Notes under the pieces: generated by a model
Database searches by the model: none
Told to the model about the DNA's origin: nothing
Seen by the model: the letters and a program-made list of their open reading frames with translations, nothing else
Program-made: the position numbers and the translations under genes
Shown here: one piece after another, positions 11,200 through 25,653 of the stretch
Position numbering within the stretch: position 1 is the first letter of the stretch
Layout: each line of letters begins with the position of its first letter
Assembly (NCBI RefSeq): GCF_029227915.1
Contig: NC_079882.1
Location: forward strand, 1,364,001 to 1,428,000
DNA length: 64,000 nt
Source of the DNA: Hydractinia symbiolongicarpus
Taxonomy: Eukaryota > Cnidaria > Hydrozoa > Anthoathecata > Hydractiniidae
Reading direction: 5' to 3'

Positions 11200-14100
11200 C
11201 AAAGTTAGTTCAATTAAGTCCCACAGTCAATCGTTTCATTGTTAAAAGCTATGCAACCTAGTAATCTCAGAAAAATATCGCTAAATACATGTTGACACCA
11301 ATATGTGACCCAACCGTTTAAACTCAAACGGACTGACGCCGTTAGAAAGTCAATGAAATGTAGTTTTTAAAACTGTCGCTATTTCTTCAGCGCGCAATTA
11401 CGGCTAGGATTGGTCCCACAGTAAAAAATGACTTTTTTACCTAAATTTTTAAATGAAGCGCTACTACAGTACCCAGTGTAATCGCTGGGTTCCGGCAATC
11501 GCGTCAAATTAAGAAGAATGTTATTTCTTGGAGTCCAATTGTCTCACTTTAACATTTATAAGGTCACAGTCCATAATCAGTTCAATTTAGTCCCACAGTC
11601 AATCGTTTCACTGTTAAAAGCGATGCAACCTAATAATATGAGAAAAATATTGCTAAATAAAATTTGGTACGAATATGTGACGCAACCGTTGTAACTGAAG
11701 CGGATTGATACCGTTAGAAAGTCAATGAAATGTAGTTTTTGAAACTATCGCTATTTCTTCAGCGCGCGATAACGGCTAGGATTGGTTCCACAGTAAAAAA
11801 TGACTTTTTTACCTAAATTTTTAAATGAAGCGCTACTACAGTACCCAGTGTAATCGCTGAGTGCCGGCAATCGCGTCAAATTAAGAAGAATGTTTTTTCT
11901 TGGAGTCCAATTTTGTCATTTAATTACATTTATCAGGTCACAGTCCAAAGTTAGTTCAATTAAGTCCCACAGTTAATCGTTTCACTCGTAAAAGCGATGC
12001 AACCTAGTAATATCAGATAAATATCGCTAAATACATGTTGACACCAATATGTGACCCAACCGTTGTAACTCAAACGGACTGACACCGTTAGAAAGTCAAT
12101 GAATTGTAGTTTTTGAAACTGTCTCTATTTCTTCAGCGCGCAATTACGGCTAGGATTGGTCCCACAGTAAAAAATGACTTATTAATCTAAATTTTTAAAT
12201 GAAGCGCTACCACAGCGCCCAGTGTAATGGCTGAGTTTCGGCAATCATTTCAAATTAAGAAGAATGTTATTTCTTGGAGTCCAATTGTCTCACTTTAACA
12301 TTTATAAAGTCACAGTCCATAATCAGTTCAATTTAATCCCACAGTCAATCGTTTCACTGTTAAAAGCGATGCAACCTAATAATATGAGAAAAATATTGCT
12401 AAATAGATGTTGGTACGAATATGTGACGCAACCGTTGTAACTGAAGCGGATTGATACCGTTAGAAAGTCAATGGAATGTAGTTTTTGAAACTATCACTAT
12501 TTCTTCAGCGCGCGATAACGGCTAGGATTGGTTCCACAGTAAAAAATGACTTTTTTACCTAAATTTTAAAATGAAGCGCTACTACAGTAACCAGTGTAAT
12601 CGCTGAGTTCCGGCAATCGCGTCAAGTTAAGAAGAATGTTTTTTCCTGGAGTCCAATTTTGTCATTTAATTACATTTATCAGATCACAGTCCAAAGTTAG
12701 TTCAATTAAGTCCCACAGTTAATCGTTTCACTGGTAAAAGCGATGCAACCTAGTAATATCAGATAAATATCGTTAAATACATGTTGGTACGAATATGTGA
12801 CCCAACCGTTGTAACTCAAACGGACTGACACCGTTAGAAAGTCAATGAAATGTAGTTTCTGAAACTGTCGCTATTTCTTCAGCGCGCGGTAACGCCTAGG
12901 ATTGGTTCCACATTAAAGAATGATTTAATTATATAAATTTTTAAATGAAGCGCTACTACAGCACCCAGTGTAATCGCTGAGTTCTGGCAAACATGTCAAA
13001 TTAAGAAGAATGTTATTTCTTGGAGTCCACTTTTGTCATTTATCACATTTATCAGGTCACAGTCCAAAGTTAGTTCAATTAAGTCCCACAGTCAATCGTT
13101 TCATTGTTAAAAGCTATGCAACCTAGTAATCTCAGAAAAATATCGCTAAATACATGTTGACACCAATATGTGACCCAACCGTTTAAACTCAAACGGACTG
13201 ACGCCGTTAGAAAGTCAATGAAATGTAGTTTTTAAAACTGTCGCTATTTCTTCAGCGCGCAATTACGGCTAGGATTGGTCCCACAGTAAAAAATGACTTT
13301 TTTACCTAAATTTTTAAATGAAGCGCTACTACAGTACCCAGTGTAATCGCTGGGTTCCGGCAATCGCGTCAAATTAAGAAGAATGTTATTTCTTGGAGTC
13401 CAATTGTCTCACTTTAACATTTATAAGGTCACAGTCCATAATCAGTTCAATTTAGTCCCACAGTCAATCGTTTCACTGTTAAAAGCGATGCAACCTAATA
13501 ATATGAGAAAAATATTGCTAAATAGAATTTGGTACGAATATGTGACGCAACCGTTGTAACTGAAGCGGATTGATACCGTTAGAAAGTCAATGAAATGTAG
13601 TTTTTGAAACTATCGCTATTTCTTCAGCGCGCGATAACGGCTAGGATTGGTTCCACAGTAAAAAATGACTTTTTTACCTAAATTTTTAAATGAAGCGCTA
13701 CTACAGTACCCAGTGTAATCGCTGAGTGCCGGCAATCGCGTCAAATTAAGAAGAATGTTTTTTCTTGGAGTCCAATTTTGTCATTTAATTACATTTATCA
13801 GGTCACAGTCCAAAGTTAGTTCAATTAAGTCCCACAGTTAATCGTTTCACTCGTAAAAGCGATGCAACCTAGTAATATCAGATAAATATCGCTAAATACA
13901 TGTTGACACCAATATGTGACCCAACCGTTGTAACTCAAACGGACTGACACCGTTAGAAAGTCAATGAATTGTAGTTTTTGAAACTGTCTCTATTTCTTCA
14001 GCGCGCAATTACGGCTAGGATTGGTCCCACAGTAAAAAATTACTTATTAATCTAAATTTTTAAATGAAGCGCTACCACAGCGCCCAGTGTAATGGCTGAG

Positions 14101-14950
14101 TTTCGGCAATCATTTCAAATAAAGAAGAATGTTATTTCTTGGAGTCCAATTGTCTCACTTTAACATTTATAAAGTCACAGTCCATAATCAGTTCAATTTA
14201 GTCCCACAGTCAATCGTTTCACTGTTAAAAGCGATGCAACCTAATAATATGAGAAAAATATTGCTAAATAGATGTTGGTACGAATATGTGACGCAACCGT
14301 TGTAACTGAAGCGGATTGATACCGTTAGAAAGTCAATGGAATGTAGTTTTTGAAACTATCACTATTTCTTCAGCGCGCGATAACGGCTAGGATTGGTTCC
14401 ACAGTAAAAAATGACTTTTTTACCTAAATTTTTAAATGAAGCGCTACTACAGTAACCAGTGTAATCGCTGAGTTCCGGCAATCGCGTCAAGTTAAGAAGA
14501 ATGTTTTTTCCTGGAGTCCAATTTTGTCATTTAATTACATTTATCAGATCACAGTCCAAAGTTAGTTCAATTAAGTCCCACAGTTAATCGTTTCACTGGT
14601 AAAAGCGATGCAACCTAGTAATATCAGATAAATATCGTTAAATACATGTTGGTACGAATATGTGACCCAACCGTTGTAACTCAAACGGACTGACACCGTT
14701 AGAAAGTCAATGAAATGTAGTTTCTGAAACTGTCGCTATTTCTTCAGCGCGCGGTAACGCCTAGGATTGGTTCCACATTAAAGAATGATTTAATTATATA
14801 AATTTTTAAATGAAGCGCTACTACAGCACCCAGTGTAATCGCTGAGTTCTGGCAAACATGTCAAATTAAGAAGAATGTTATTTCTTGGAGTCCACTTTTG
14901 TCATTTATCACATTTATCAGGTCACAGTCCAAAGTTAGTTCAATTAAGTC
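11200..14950 (+). repeat. Five-unit tandem duplication (1,865 bp period)
   Basis: Sequence at about 11.2-13.09 kb repeats at 13.085-14.95 kb with a constant offset of 1,865 bp (five units). The rare variant with CCGTTTAAACTCAAACGG and GACGCCG, at about 11315 and 13180, marks the start of each copy. The five units also equal the beginning of the window (1-1430), so this segment exists three times: 1-1430 as part of a unit set, 11645-13077 and 13510-14940. Copies are very similar, with isolated changes such as AAATTTTAAAATG near 12567 against AAATTTTTAAATG near 14432. Confidence 0.85.
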
Positions 14951-17900
14951 CCACAGTCAATCGTTTCACTGTTAAAAGCGATGCAACCTAGTAATATCAG
15001 ATAAATATCGCTAAATACATGTTGGTACGAATATGTGACCCAACCGTTGTAACTCAAACGGACTGACACCGTTAGAAAGTCAATGAAATGTAGTTTTTGA
15101 AACTGTCGCTATTTCTTCAGCGCGCGATAACGGATAGGAGTGGTCCCACAGTAAAGAACGATTTATTTATCTAAATTTTTAAATGAAGTGCTACCACAGC
15201 GCCCAGTGTAATCGCTGAGATCCGGTAATCACGTCAAATTAAGAAGAATGTTATTTCTTGGAATCCAATTGTCTTATTTATCACATTCATCAGGTCACAG
15301 TCCAAAGTTAGTTCAATTAAGTCTCACAGTCAATCGTTTCATTGTTAAAAGCTATGCAGCCTAGCAATCTCAGAAAATTATCGCTAAATACATGTTGGCA
15401 CCAATATGTGACCAAACCGTTGTAACTCAAACGGACTGCCACCGTTAGAAAGTCAATGAATTGTAGTTTTTGAAACTGTCTCTATTTCTTCAGCGCGCAA
15501 TTACGGCTAGGATTGGTCCCACAGTAAAGAATGACTTATTTATCTAAATTTTTAAATGAAGCACTACCATAGCGCCCAGTGTAATCGCTGATTTCCGGCA
15601 ATCACGTCAAATTAAGAAGAATGTTTTTTCTTGGAGTCCAATTGTCTCATTTATCACATTTATCAGGTCACAGTCCAAAGTTAGTTCAATTAAGTCCCAC
15701 AGTCAATCGTTTCATTGTTAAAAGCGATGCAACCTAGTAATCTCAGAAAAATATCGCTAAATACATGATGGTACCAATAGGTGACCCAACCGTTGTAACT
15801 CAAACAGACTGACACCGTTAGAAAGTCAATGAAATGTAGTTTTTGAAACTGTCGCTATTTCTTCAGCGCGCAATTACGGCTAGGATTAGTCCCACAGTAA
15901 AAAATGGCTTATTAATCTAATTTTTTAAATGAAGCGCTACCACAGCGCCCAGTGTAATGGCTGAGTTTCGGCAATCATTTCAAATTAAGAAGAATGTTAT
16001 TTCTTGGAGTCCAATTGTCTCACTTTAACATTTATAAAGTCACAGTCCATAATCAGTTCAATTTAGTCCCACAGTCAATCGTTTCACTGTTAAAAGCGAT
16101 GCAACCTAATAATATGAGAAAAATATTGCTAAATAGATGTTGGTACGAATATGTGACGCAACCGTTGTAACTGAAGCGGATTGATACCGTTAGAAAGTCA
16201 ATGGAATGTAGTTTTTGAAACTATCACTATTTCTTCAGCGCGCGATAACGGCTAGGATTGGTTCCACAGTAAAAAATGACTTTTTTACCTAAATTTTTAA
16301 ATGAAGCGCTACTACAGTAACCAGTGTAATCGCTGAGTTCCGGCAATCGCGTCAAGTTAAGAAGAATGTTTTTTCCTGGAGTCCAATTTTGTCATTTAAT
16401 TACATTTATCAGATCACCGTCCAAAGTTAGTTCAATTAAGTCCCACAGTCAATCGTTTCACTGGTAAAAGCGATGCAACCTAGTAATATCAGATAAATAT
16501 CGTTAAATACATGTTGGTACGAATATGTGACCCAACCGTTGTAACTCAAACGGACTGACACCGTTAGAAAGTCAATGAAATGTAGTTTCTGAAACTGTCG
16601 CTATTTTTTCAGCGCGCAATAACGCCTAGGATTGGTTCCACATTAAAGAATGACTTAATTATATAAATTTTTAAATGAAGCGCTACCACAGCGCCCAGTG
16701 TAATCGCTGAGATCCGGTAATCACGTCAAATTAAGAAGAATGTTATTTCTTGGAATCCAATTGTCTTATTTATCACATTCATCAGGTCACAGTCCAAAGT
16801 TAGTTCAATTGAGTCCAACAGTCAATCGTTTCGCTGTTAAAAGCGATGCAACCTAATAATATCAGATAAATATCGCTAAATACATGTTGGTACGAATATG
16901 TGACCCAACCGTTGAAACTCAACGAAAGGACACCGTTACAAAGTCAATGAAATGTAGTTTTTGAAGCTGTCGCTATTTCTTCAGCGCGCGACAACGGATG
17001 AGATCGGTTCCACAGTAAAGAATGACTTATTTGTCTAAATTTTTAAATGAAGCGCTACTACAGCACCCAGTGTAATCGCTGAGTTCCGGCAATCTCGTCA
17101 AATTAAGAAGAATGTTTTTTCTTGGAGTCCAATTGTCTCATTTATGACATTCATCAGGTCACAGTCCAAAGTTAGTTCAATTAAGTCCCACAGTCAATCG
17201 TTTCATTGTTAAAAGCTATGCAGCCTAGTAATCTCAGAAAATTATCGCTAAATACATGTTGGCACCAATATGTGACCCAACCGTTGTAACTCAAACGGAC
17301 TGCCACCGTTAGAAAGTCAATGAATTGTAGTTTTTGAAACTGTCGCTATTTCTTCAGCGCGCAACTGCGGCTAGGATTGGTCCCACAGTAACAAATGACT
17401 TATTAAGCTAAATTTGTAAATGAAGCGCTACTACAGCACCCAGTGTAATCGCTGAGTCCCGGCAAACATGTCAAATTAAGAAAAATGTTATTTCTTGGAG
17501 TCCAATTTTGTCATTTATCACATTTATCAGGTCACAGTCCAAAGTTAGTTCAATTAAGTCCCACAGTCAATCGTTTCACTGTTAAAAGCGATGCAACCTA
17601 GTAATATCAGATAAATATTGCTAAAAACATGTTGGTACGAATATGTGACCGAACCGTTGAAACTCAAACGAACTGACACCGTGACAAAGTCAATGAAATT
17701 TAGTTTTTGAAACTGTCGCTATTTTTCCAGCGCGCGATAACGGATGGGATTGGTTCCACAGTAAAGAATGACTTATTTATCTAAATTTTTAAATGAAGCA
17801 CTACCATAGCGCCCAGTGTAATCGCTGATTTCCGCAATCACGTCAAATTAAGAAGAATGTTTTTTCTTGGAGTCCAATTTTCTCATTTATCACATTTATC

Positions 17901-20900
17901 AGGTCACAGTCCAAAGTTAGTTCAATTAAGTCCCACAGTCAATCGTTTCACTGTTAAAAGCGATGCAACCTAGTAATATCAGATAAATATCGCTAAATAC
18001 ATGTTGGTACGAATATGTGACCCAACCGTTGTAACTCAAACGGACTGACACCGTTAGAAAGTCAATGAAATGTAGTTTTTGAAACTGTCGCTATTTCTTC
18101 AGCGCGCGATAACGGATAGGAGTGGTCCCACAGTAAAGAACGATTTATTTATCTAAATTTTTAAATGAAGTGCTACCACAGCGCCCAGTGTAATCGCTGA
18201 GATCCGGTAATCACGTCAAATTAAGAAGAATGTTATTTCTTGGAATCCAATTGTCTTATTTATCACATTCATCAGGTCACAGTCCAAAGTTAGTTCAATT
18301 AAGTCTCACAGTCAATCGTTTCATTGTTAAAAGCTATGCAGCCTAGTAATCTCAGAAAATTATCGCTAAATACATGTTGGCACCAATATGTGACCCAACC
18401 GTTGTAACTCAAACGGACTGCCACCGTTAGAAAGTCAATGAATTGTAGTTTTTGAAACTGTCTCTATTTCTTCAGCGCGCAATTACGGCTAGGATTGGTC
18501 CCACAGTAAAGAATGACTTATTTATCTAAATTTTTAAATGAAGCACTACCATAGCGCCCAGTGTAATCGCTGATTTCCGGCAATCACGTCAAATTAAGAA
18601 GAATGTTTTTTCTTGGAGTCCAATTGTCTCATTTATCACATTTATCAGGTCACAGTCCAAAGTTAGTTCAATTAAGTCCCACAGTCAATCCTTTCACTGT
18701 TAAAAGCGATGCAACCTAGTAATATCAGATAAATATCGCTAAATACATTGTGGTACGAATATCTGACCCAACCGTTGAAACTCAAACGAACTGACACCGT
18801 TACAAAGTCAATGAAATGTAGTTTTTGAAACTGTCGCTATTTCTCCTGCGCGCGATAACGGATGGGATTGGTTCCACAGTAAAGAATGACTTATTTATCT
18901 AAATTTTTAAATGAAGCACTACCATAGCGCCCAGTGTAATCGCTGATTTCTGGCAATCGCGTCAAATTAAGAAGAATGTTTTTTCTTGGAGTCCAATTGT
19001 CTCATTTATCACATTTATCAGGTCACAGTCCAAAGTTAATTCAATTAAGTCCCACAGTCAATCGGTTCATTGTTAAAAGCGATGCAACCTAGTAATCTCA
19101 GAAAAATATCGCTAAATACATGATGGTACCAATAGGTGACCCAACCGTTGTAACTCAAACAGACTGACACCGTTAGAAAGTCAATGAAATGTAGTTTTTG
19201 AAACTGTCGCTATTTCTTCAGCGCGCGATAACGGCTAGGATTGGTTCCACAGTAAAGAATGACTTATTTATCTAAATTTTTAAATGAAGTGTTACAACAG
19301 CACCCAGTGTAATCGCTGAGTTCCGGCAATCGCGTCAAATTAAGAAGAATGTTTTTTCTTGGAGTCCAATTGTCTCATTTATCACATTCATCAGGTCACA
19401 GTCCAAAGTTAGTTCAATTAAGTCCAACAGTCAATCGTTTCATTGTTAAAAGCTATGCAACCTAGTAATCTCAGCAAAATATCGCTAAATACATGTTGAC
19501 ACCAATATGTGACCCAACCGTTGAAACTCAAACGGACTGACACCGTTAGAAAGTCAATGAAATGTAGTTTTTGAAACTGTCGCTATTTCTTCAGCGCGCA
19601 ATTACGGCTAGGAATGGTCCCACAGTAAAAAATGACTTACTAATCTAAATTTGTAAATGAAGCGCTACTACAGCACCCAGTGTAATCGCTGAGTCCCGGC
19701 AAACATGTCAAATTAAGAAGAATGTTATTTCTTGGAGTCCAATTTTGTCATTTATCACATTTATCAGGTCACAGTCCAATGTTAGTTCAATTAAGTCCCA
19801 CAGTCAATCGTTTCACTGTTAAAAGCGATGCAACCTAGTAATATCAGATAAATATCGCTAAAAACATGTTGGTACGAATATGTGACCCAACCGTTGAAAC
19901 TCAAACGAACTGACACCGTTACAAAGTCAATGAAATGTAGTTTTTGAAACTGTCGCTATTTCTCCTGTGCGCGATAACGGATGGGATTGGTTCCACAGTA
20001 AAAAATGACTTATTTATCTAAATTTTTAAATGAAGCACTACCATAGCGCCAAGTGTAATCGCTGATTTCCGGCAATCACGTCAAATTAAGAAGAATGTTT
20101 TTTCTTGGAGTCCAATTGTCTCATTTATCACATTTATCAGGTCACAGTCCAAAGTTAATTCAATTAAGTCCCACAGTCAATCGTTTCATTGTTAAAAGCG
20201 ATGCAACCTAGTAATATTAGATAAATATCGCTAAAAACATGTTGACACCAATATGTGACCCAACCGTTGAAACTCAAACGGACTGACACCGTTAGAAAGT
20301 CAATGAAATGTAGTTTTTGAAACTGTCGCTATTTCTTCAGCGCGCAATTACGGCTAGGATTGGTCCCACAGTAAAAAATGACTTACTAATCTAAATTTGT
20401 AAATGAAGCGCTACTACAGCACCCAGTGTAATCGCTGAGTCCCGGCAAACATGTCAAATTAAGACGAATGTTATTTCTTGGAGTCCAATTTTGTCATTTA
20501 TCACATTTATCAGGTCACAGTCCAATGTTAGTTCAATTAAGTCCCACAGTCAATCGTTTCACTGTTAAAAGCGATGCAACCTAGTAATATCAGATAAATA
20601 TCGCTAAAAACATGTTGGTACGAATATGTGACCCAACCGTTGAAACTCAAACGAACTGACACCGTTACAAAGTCAATGAAATGTAGTTTTTGAAACTGTG
20701 GCTATTTCTCCTGTGCGGGATAACGGATGGGATTGGTTCCACAGTAAAAAATGACTTATTTATCTAAATTTTTAAATGAAGCACTACCATAGCGCCAAGT
20801 GTAATCGCTGATTTCCGGCAATCACGTCAAATTAAGAAGAATGTTTTTTCTTGGAGTCCAATTGTCTCATTTATCACATTTATCAGGTCACAGTCCAAAG

Positions 20901-23900
20901 TTAATTCAATTAAGTCCCACAGTCAATCGTTTCATTGTTAAAAGCGATGCAACCTAGTAATCTCCGAAAAATATCGCTAAATACATGATGGTACCAATAG
21001 GTGACCCAACCGTTGTAACTCAAACAGACTGACGCCGTTAGAAAGTCAATGAAATGTAGTTTTTGAAACTGTCGCTATTTCTTCAGCGCGCGATAACGGC
21101 TAGGATTGGTTCCACAGTAAAGAATGACTTATTAATCTAAATTTTTAAATGAAGCGCTACAACAGCACCCAGTGTAATCGCTGAGTTCCGGCAATCGCGT
21201 CAAATTAAGAAGAATGTTTTTTCTTGGAGTCCAATTGTCTCATTTATCACATTCATCAGGTCACAGTCCAAAGTTAGTTCAATTAAGTCCCACAGTCAAT
21301 CTTTTAATTGTTAAAAGCTATGCAACCTAGTAATCTCAGAAAAATATCGCTAAATACATGTTGACACCAATATGTGACCCAACCGTTGAAACTCAAACGG
21401 ACTGACACCGTTAGAAAGTCAATGAAATGTAGTTTTTGAAACTGTCGCTATTTCTTCAGCGCGCAATTACGGCTAGGATTGGTCCCACAGTAAAAAATGA
21501 CTTATTAATCTAAATTTTTAAATGAAGCGCTACCACAGCGCCCAGTGTAATGGCTGAGTTTCGGCAATCATTTCAAATTAAGAAGAATGTTATTTCTTGG
21601 AGTCCAATTGTCTCACTTTAACATTTATAAGGTCACAGTCCATAATCAGTTCAATTTAGTCCCACAGTCAATCGTTTCACTGTTAAAAGCGATGCAACCT
21701 AATAATACGAGAAAAATATTGCTAAATAGAATTTGGTACGAATATGTGACGCAACCGTTGTAACTGAAGCGGATTGATACCGTTAGAAAGTCAATGAAAT
21801 GTAGTTTTTGAAACTATCGCTATTTCTTCAGCGCGCGATAACGGCTAGGATTGGTTCCACAGTAAAAAATGACTTTTTTACCTAAATTTTTAAATGAAGC
21901 GCTACTACAGCACCCAGTGTAATCGCTGAGTTCCGGCAATCGCGTCAAATTAAGAAGAATGTTTTTTCTTGGAGTCCAATTGTCTCATTTATCACATTCA
22001 TCAGGTCACAGTCCAAAGTTAGTTCAATTAAATCCCACAGTCAATCGTTTCATTGTTAAAAGCTATGCAACCTAGTAATCTCAGAAAAATATCGCTAATT
22101 ACATGTTGGCACCAATATGTAACACAACCGTTGTAACTTAAACGGACTGGCATCGTTAGAAAGTCAATGAATTGTAGTTTTTGAAACTGTGGCCATTTCT
22201 TCAGCGCGCGATAACGGATGAGATTGGTTCCACATTAAAGAATGACTTATTTATCTAAATTTTTAAATGAAGCACTACCACAGCGCCCAGTGTAATCGCT
22301 GATTTCCGGCAATCACGTCAAATTAAGAAGAATGGTTTTTCTTGGAGTCCAATTGTCTCATTTATCACATTTATCAGGTCACAGTCCAAAGTTAGTTCAA
22401 TTAAGTCCCACAGTCAATCACTTCATTGTTAAAAGCGACGCAACCTAGTAATCTCAGAAAAATATCGCTAAATACATGATGGTACCAATAGGTGACGCAA
22501 CCGTTGTAACTCAAACTGATTGACACCGTTAGAAAGTCAATGAAATGTAGTTTTTGAAACTGTTGCTATTTCTTCAGCGCGCGATAACGGCTAGGATTGG
22601 TTCCACAGTAAAGAATGACTTATTTATCTAAATTTTTAAATGAAGCGCTACTACAGCACCCAGTGTAATCGCTGAGTTCCGGCAATCGCGTCAAATTAAG
22701 AAGAATGTTTTTTCTTGGAGTCCAATTGTCTCATTTATCACATTCATCAGGTCACAGTCCAAAGTTAGTTCAATTAAGTCCCACAGTCAATCGTTTCATT
22801 GTTAAAAGCTATGCAACCTAGTAATCTCAGAAAAATATCGCTAAATACATGTTGGCACCAATATGTGACCCAACCGTTGTAACTCAAACGGACTGACACC
22901 GTTAGAAAGTTAATGAAATGTAGTTTTTGAAACTGTCTCTATTTCTTCAGCGCGCAATTACGGCTAGGATTGGTCCCACAGTAAAAAATGACTTATTAAT
23001 CTAAATTTTTAAATGAAGCGCTACTGCAGCACCCAGTGTAAATGCTGAGTTCCGGCAAACATGTCAAATTAAGAAGAATGTTTTTTCTTGGAGTCCAATT
23101 TGTTATTCATTACATTCATCAGGTCACAGTCCAAAGTTAGTTCAATTAAGTCCAACAGTCAATCGTTTCACTGTTAAAAGCGATGCAACCTAATAATAAC
23201 AGATAAATATCGCTAAATACATGTTGGTACGAATATGTGACCCAACCGTTGAAACTCAAACGGACTGACACCGTTAGAAAGTCAATGAAATGTAGTTTAT
23301 GAAACTGTCGCTATTTCTTCAGCGCGCGATAACGGATAGGATTGGTTCCACAGTAAAGAATGACTTATTTATCTAAATTTTTAAATGAAGCGCTACCACA
23401 GCGACCAGTGTAATCGCTGATTTCCAGCAATCACTTCAAATTAGGAAGAATGTTTTTTCTTGGAGTCCAATTGTCTCATTTATCACATTTATCAGGTCAC
23501 AGTCCAAAGTTAGTTCAATTAAGTCCCACAGTCAATCGTTTCATTGTTAAAAGCTATGCAACCTAGTAATCTCAGAAAAATATCGCTAAATACATGTTGG
23601 CACCAGTATGTGACCCAACCGTTGTAACTCAAACGGACTGACACCGTTAGAAAGTTAATGAATTGTAGCTTTTGAAACTGTCTCTATTTCTTCAGCGCGC
23701 AATTACGGCTAGGATTGGTCCCACAGTAAAGAATGACTTATTAATCTAAATTTTTAAATGAAGCGCTACTACAGCACCCAGTGTAATCGCTGAGTTCCGG
23801 CAAACATGTCAAATTAAGAAGAATGTTATTTCTTGGAGTCCGATTTTGTCATTAATTACATTTATCAGGTCACAGTCCAAAGTTTGTTCAATTAAGTCTC

Positions 23901-25653
23901 ACAGTCAATCGTTTCACTGTTAAAAGCGATGCAACCTAGTAATATCAGATAAATATCGCTAAATACATGTTGGTACAAATATGTGACCCAACCGTTGTAA
24001 CTCAAACGGACTGACACCGTAAGAAAGTCAATGAAATGTAGTTTTTGAAACTGTCGCTATTTCTTCAGCGCGCGATAACGAATAGGAATGGTCCCACAGT
24101 AAGGAACGATTTATTTATCTAAATTTTTAAATGAAGCGCTACCACAGCGCCCAGTGTAATCGCTGAGTTCCGGCAATCACGTCAAATTAAGAAGAATGTT
24201 ATTTCTTGGAGTACAATTGTCTCACTTTCACATTTATAAGGTCACAGTCCATAATCAGTTCAATTTAGTCCCACAGTCAATCGTTTCACTGTTAAAGGCG
24301 ATGCAACCTAGTAATATGAGAAAAATATCGCTAAATACATGTTGGTACGAATGTGTGACGCAACCGTTGTAACTTAAACGGATTAATACTTTTAGAAAGT
24401 CAATGAAATGTAGTTCTTGAAGCTATCGCTTTTTCTTCAGCGCGCGATAACGGCTATGATTGGCCCCACAGTAAAGAATGAATTACTTATATAAATTCTT
24501 AAATGAAGCGCTACCACAGCGCCCAGTGTAAACGCTGAGTTCAGGCAATCACGTCAAATTAAGAAGAATGTTATTTCTTGGAGTCCAATTGTCTCATTTA
24601 TCACATTTATCAGGTCACAGTTGAAAGTTAGTTCAATTAAGTGCCTCAGTCAATCGTTTCATTGTTAAAAGCGATGCAACCTAGTAATATCAGATAAATA
24701 TCTCTAAATACATGTTGGTAGGAATATGTGACCCAACCGTTGTAACTCAAGCGGACTGACACCGTTATAAAGTCAATGAAAAGTAGTTTTTGAAACTGTC
24801 GCTATTTCTTAAGCGCGCGATAATGGCTAGGATTGGTCGGGCAGTAAAGAATGACTTATTTACCTAAACTTTTAGTTGAAGCGCTACCACAGCGACCAGT
24901 GCAATCGCTGAGTTTCGGCAATGATGTCAAATTAAGAAGAATGTTATTTCTTGGAGTCCAATTGTCTCCTTTATGACATTTATCAGGTCACAGTCCAAAC
25001 TTAGTTCAACTAAGTCCCACAGTCAATTGTTTCACTGTTAAAAGCGATGCAACCTAGTAATATCAGATAAATATCGCTAAATACATGTTGGTAGGAATAT
25101 GTGACACAACCGTTTTACCTCAAACGGACTGACACCGTTAGAAAGTCAATGAAATGTAGTTTTTGAAACTGTCGCTATTTCTTCAGCGCGCGATAACGGC
25201 TAGGATTGGTCGCGCAGTAAAGAATGACTTATTTTCCTAAACTTTTACTTGAAGCGCTACCACAGCGGCCAGTGCAATCGCTGAGTTTCGGCAATCATGT
25301 CAAATTAAGAAGAATATTATTTCTTGGAGTCCAATTGTCTCATTTATCACATTTATCAGGTCACAGTTGAAAGTTAGTTTAATTAAGTCCCTCAGTCAAT
25401 CGTTTCACTGTTAAAAGCGATGCAACCTAGTAATATCAGATAAATATCGCTAAATACATGTTGGTACGAATATGTGACCCAACCGTTGCAACTCAAACGG
25501 ACTGACACCGTTAGAAAGTCAATGAAATGTATTTTTTGAAACTGTCGCTATTTCTTCAGCGCGCGATAACGGATAGGAATGGTCCCACAGTAAGGAACGA
25601 TATATTTATCTAAATTTTTAAATGAAGCGCTACCACAGCGCCCAGTGTAATCG
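13510..25653 (+). repeat. Giant higher-order repeat, copy 2
   Basis: Second copy of the block at 1-10738, about 1.4 kb longer. Relative to copy 1 it has three additional units at about 20.2-21.3 kb, produced by a local duplication with a two-unit step (the CTCCTGTGCG type at 19973 recurs at 20709), and two additional units around 23.45-24.2 kb. It lacks the second copy of a two-unit local duplication that copy 1 has at 7191-8680. It reads through cleanly where copy 1 has the 87-bp partial unit near 4652. The two copies therefore evolved separately by unit-level gain and loss after the large duplication. Confidence 0.85.
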
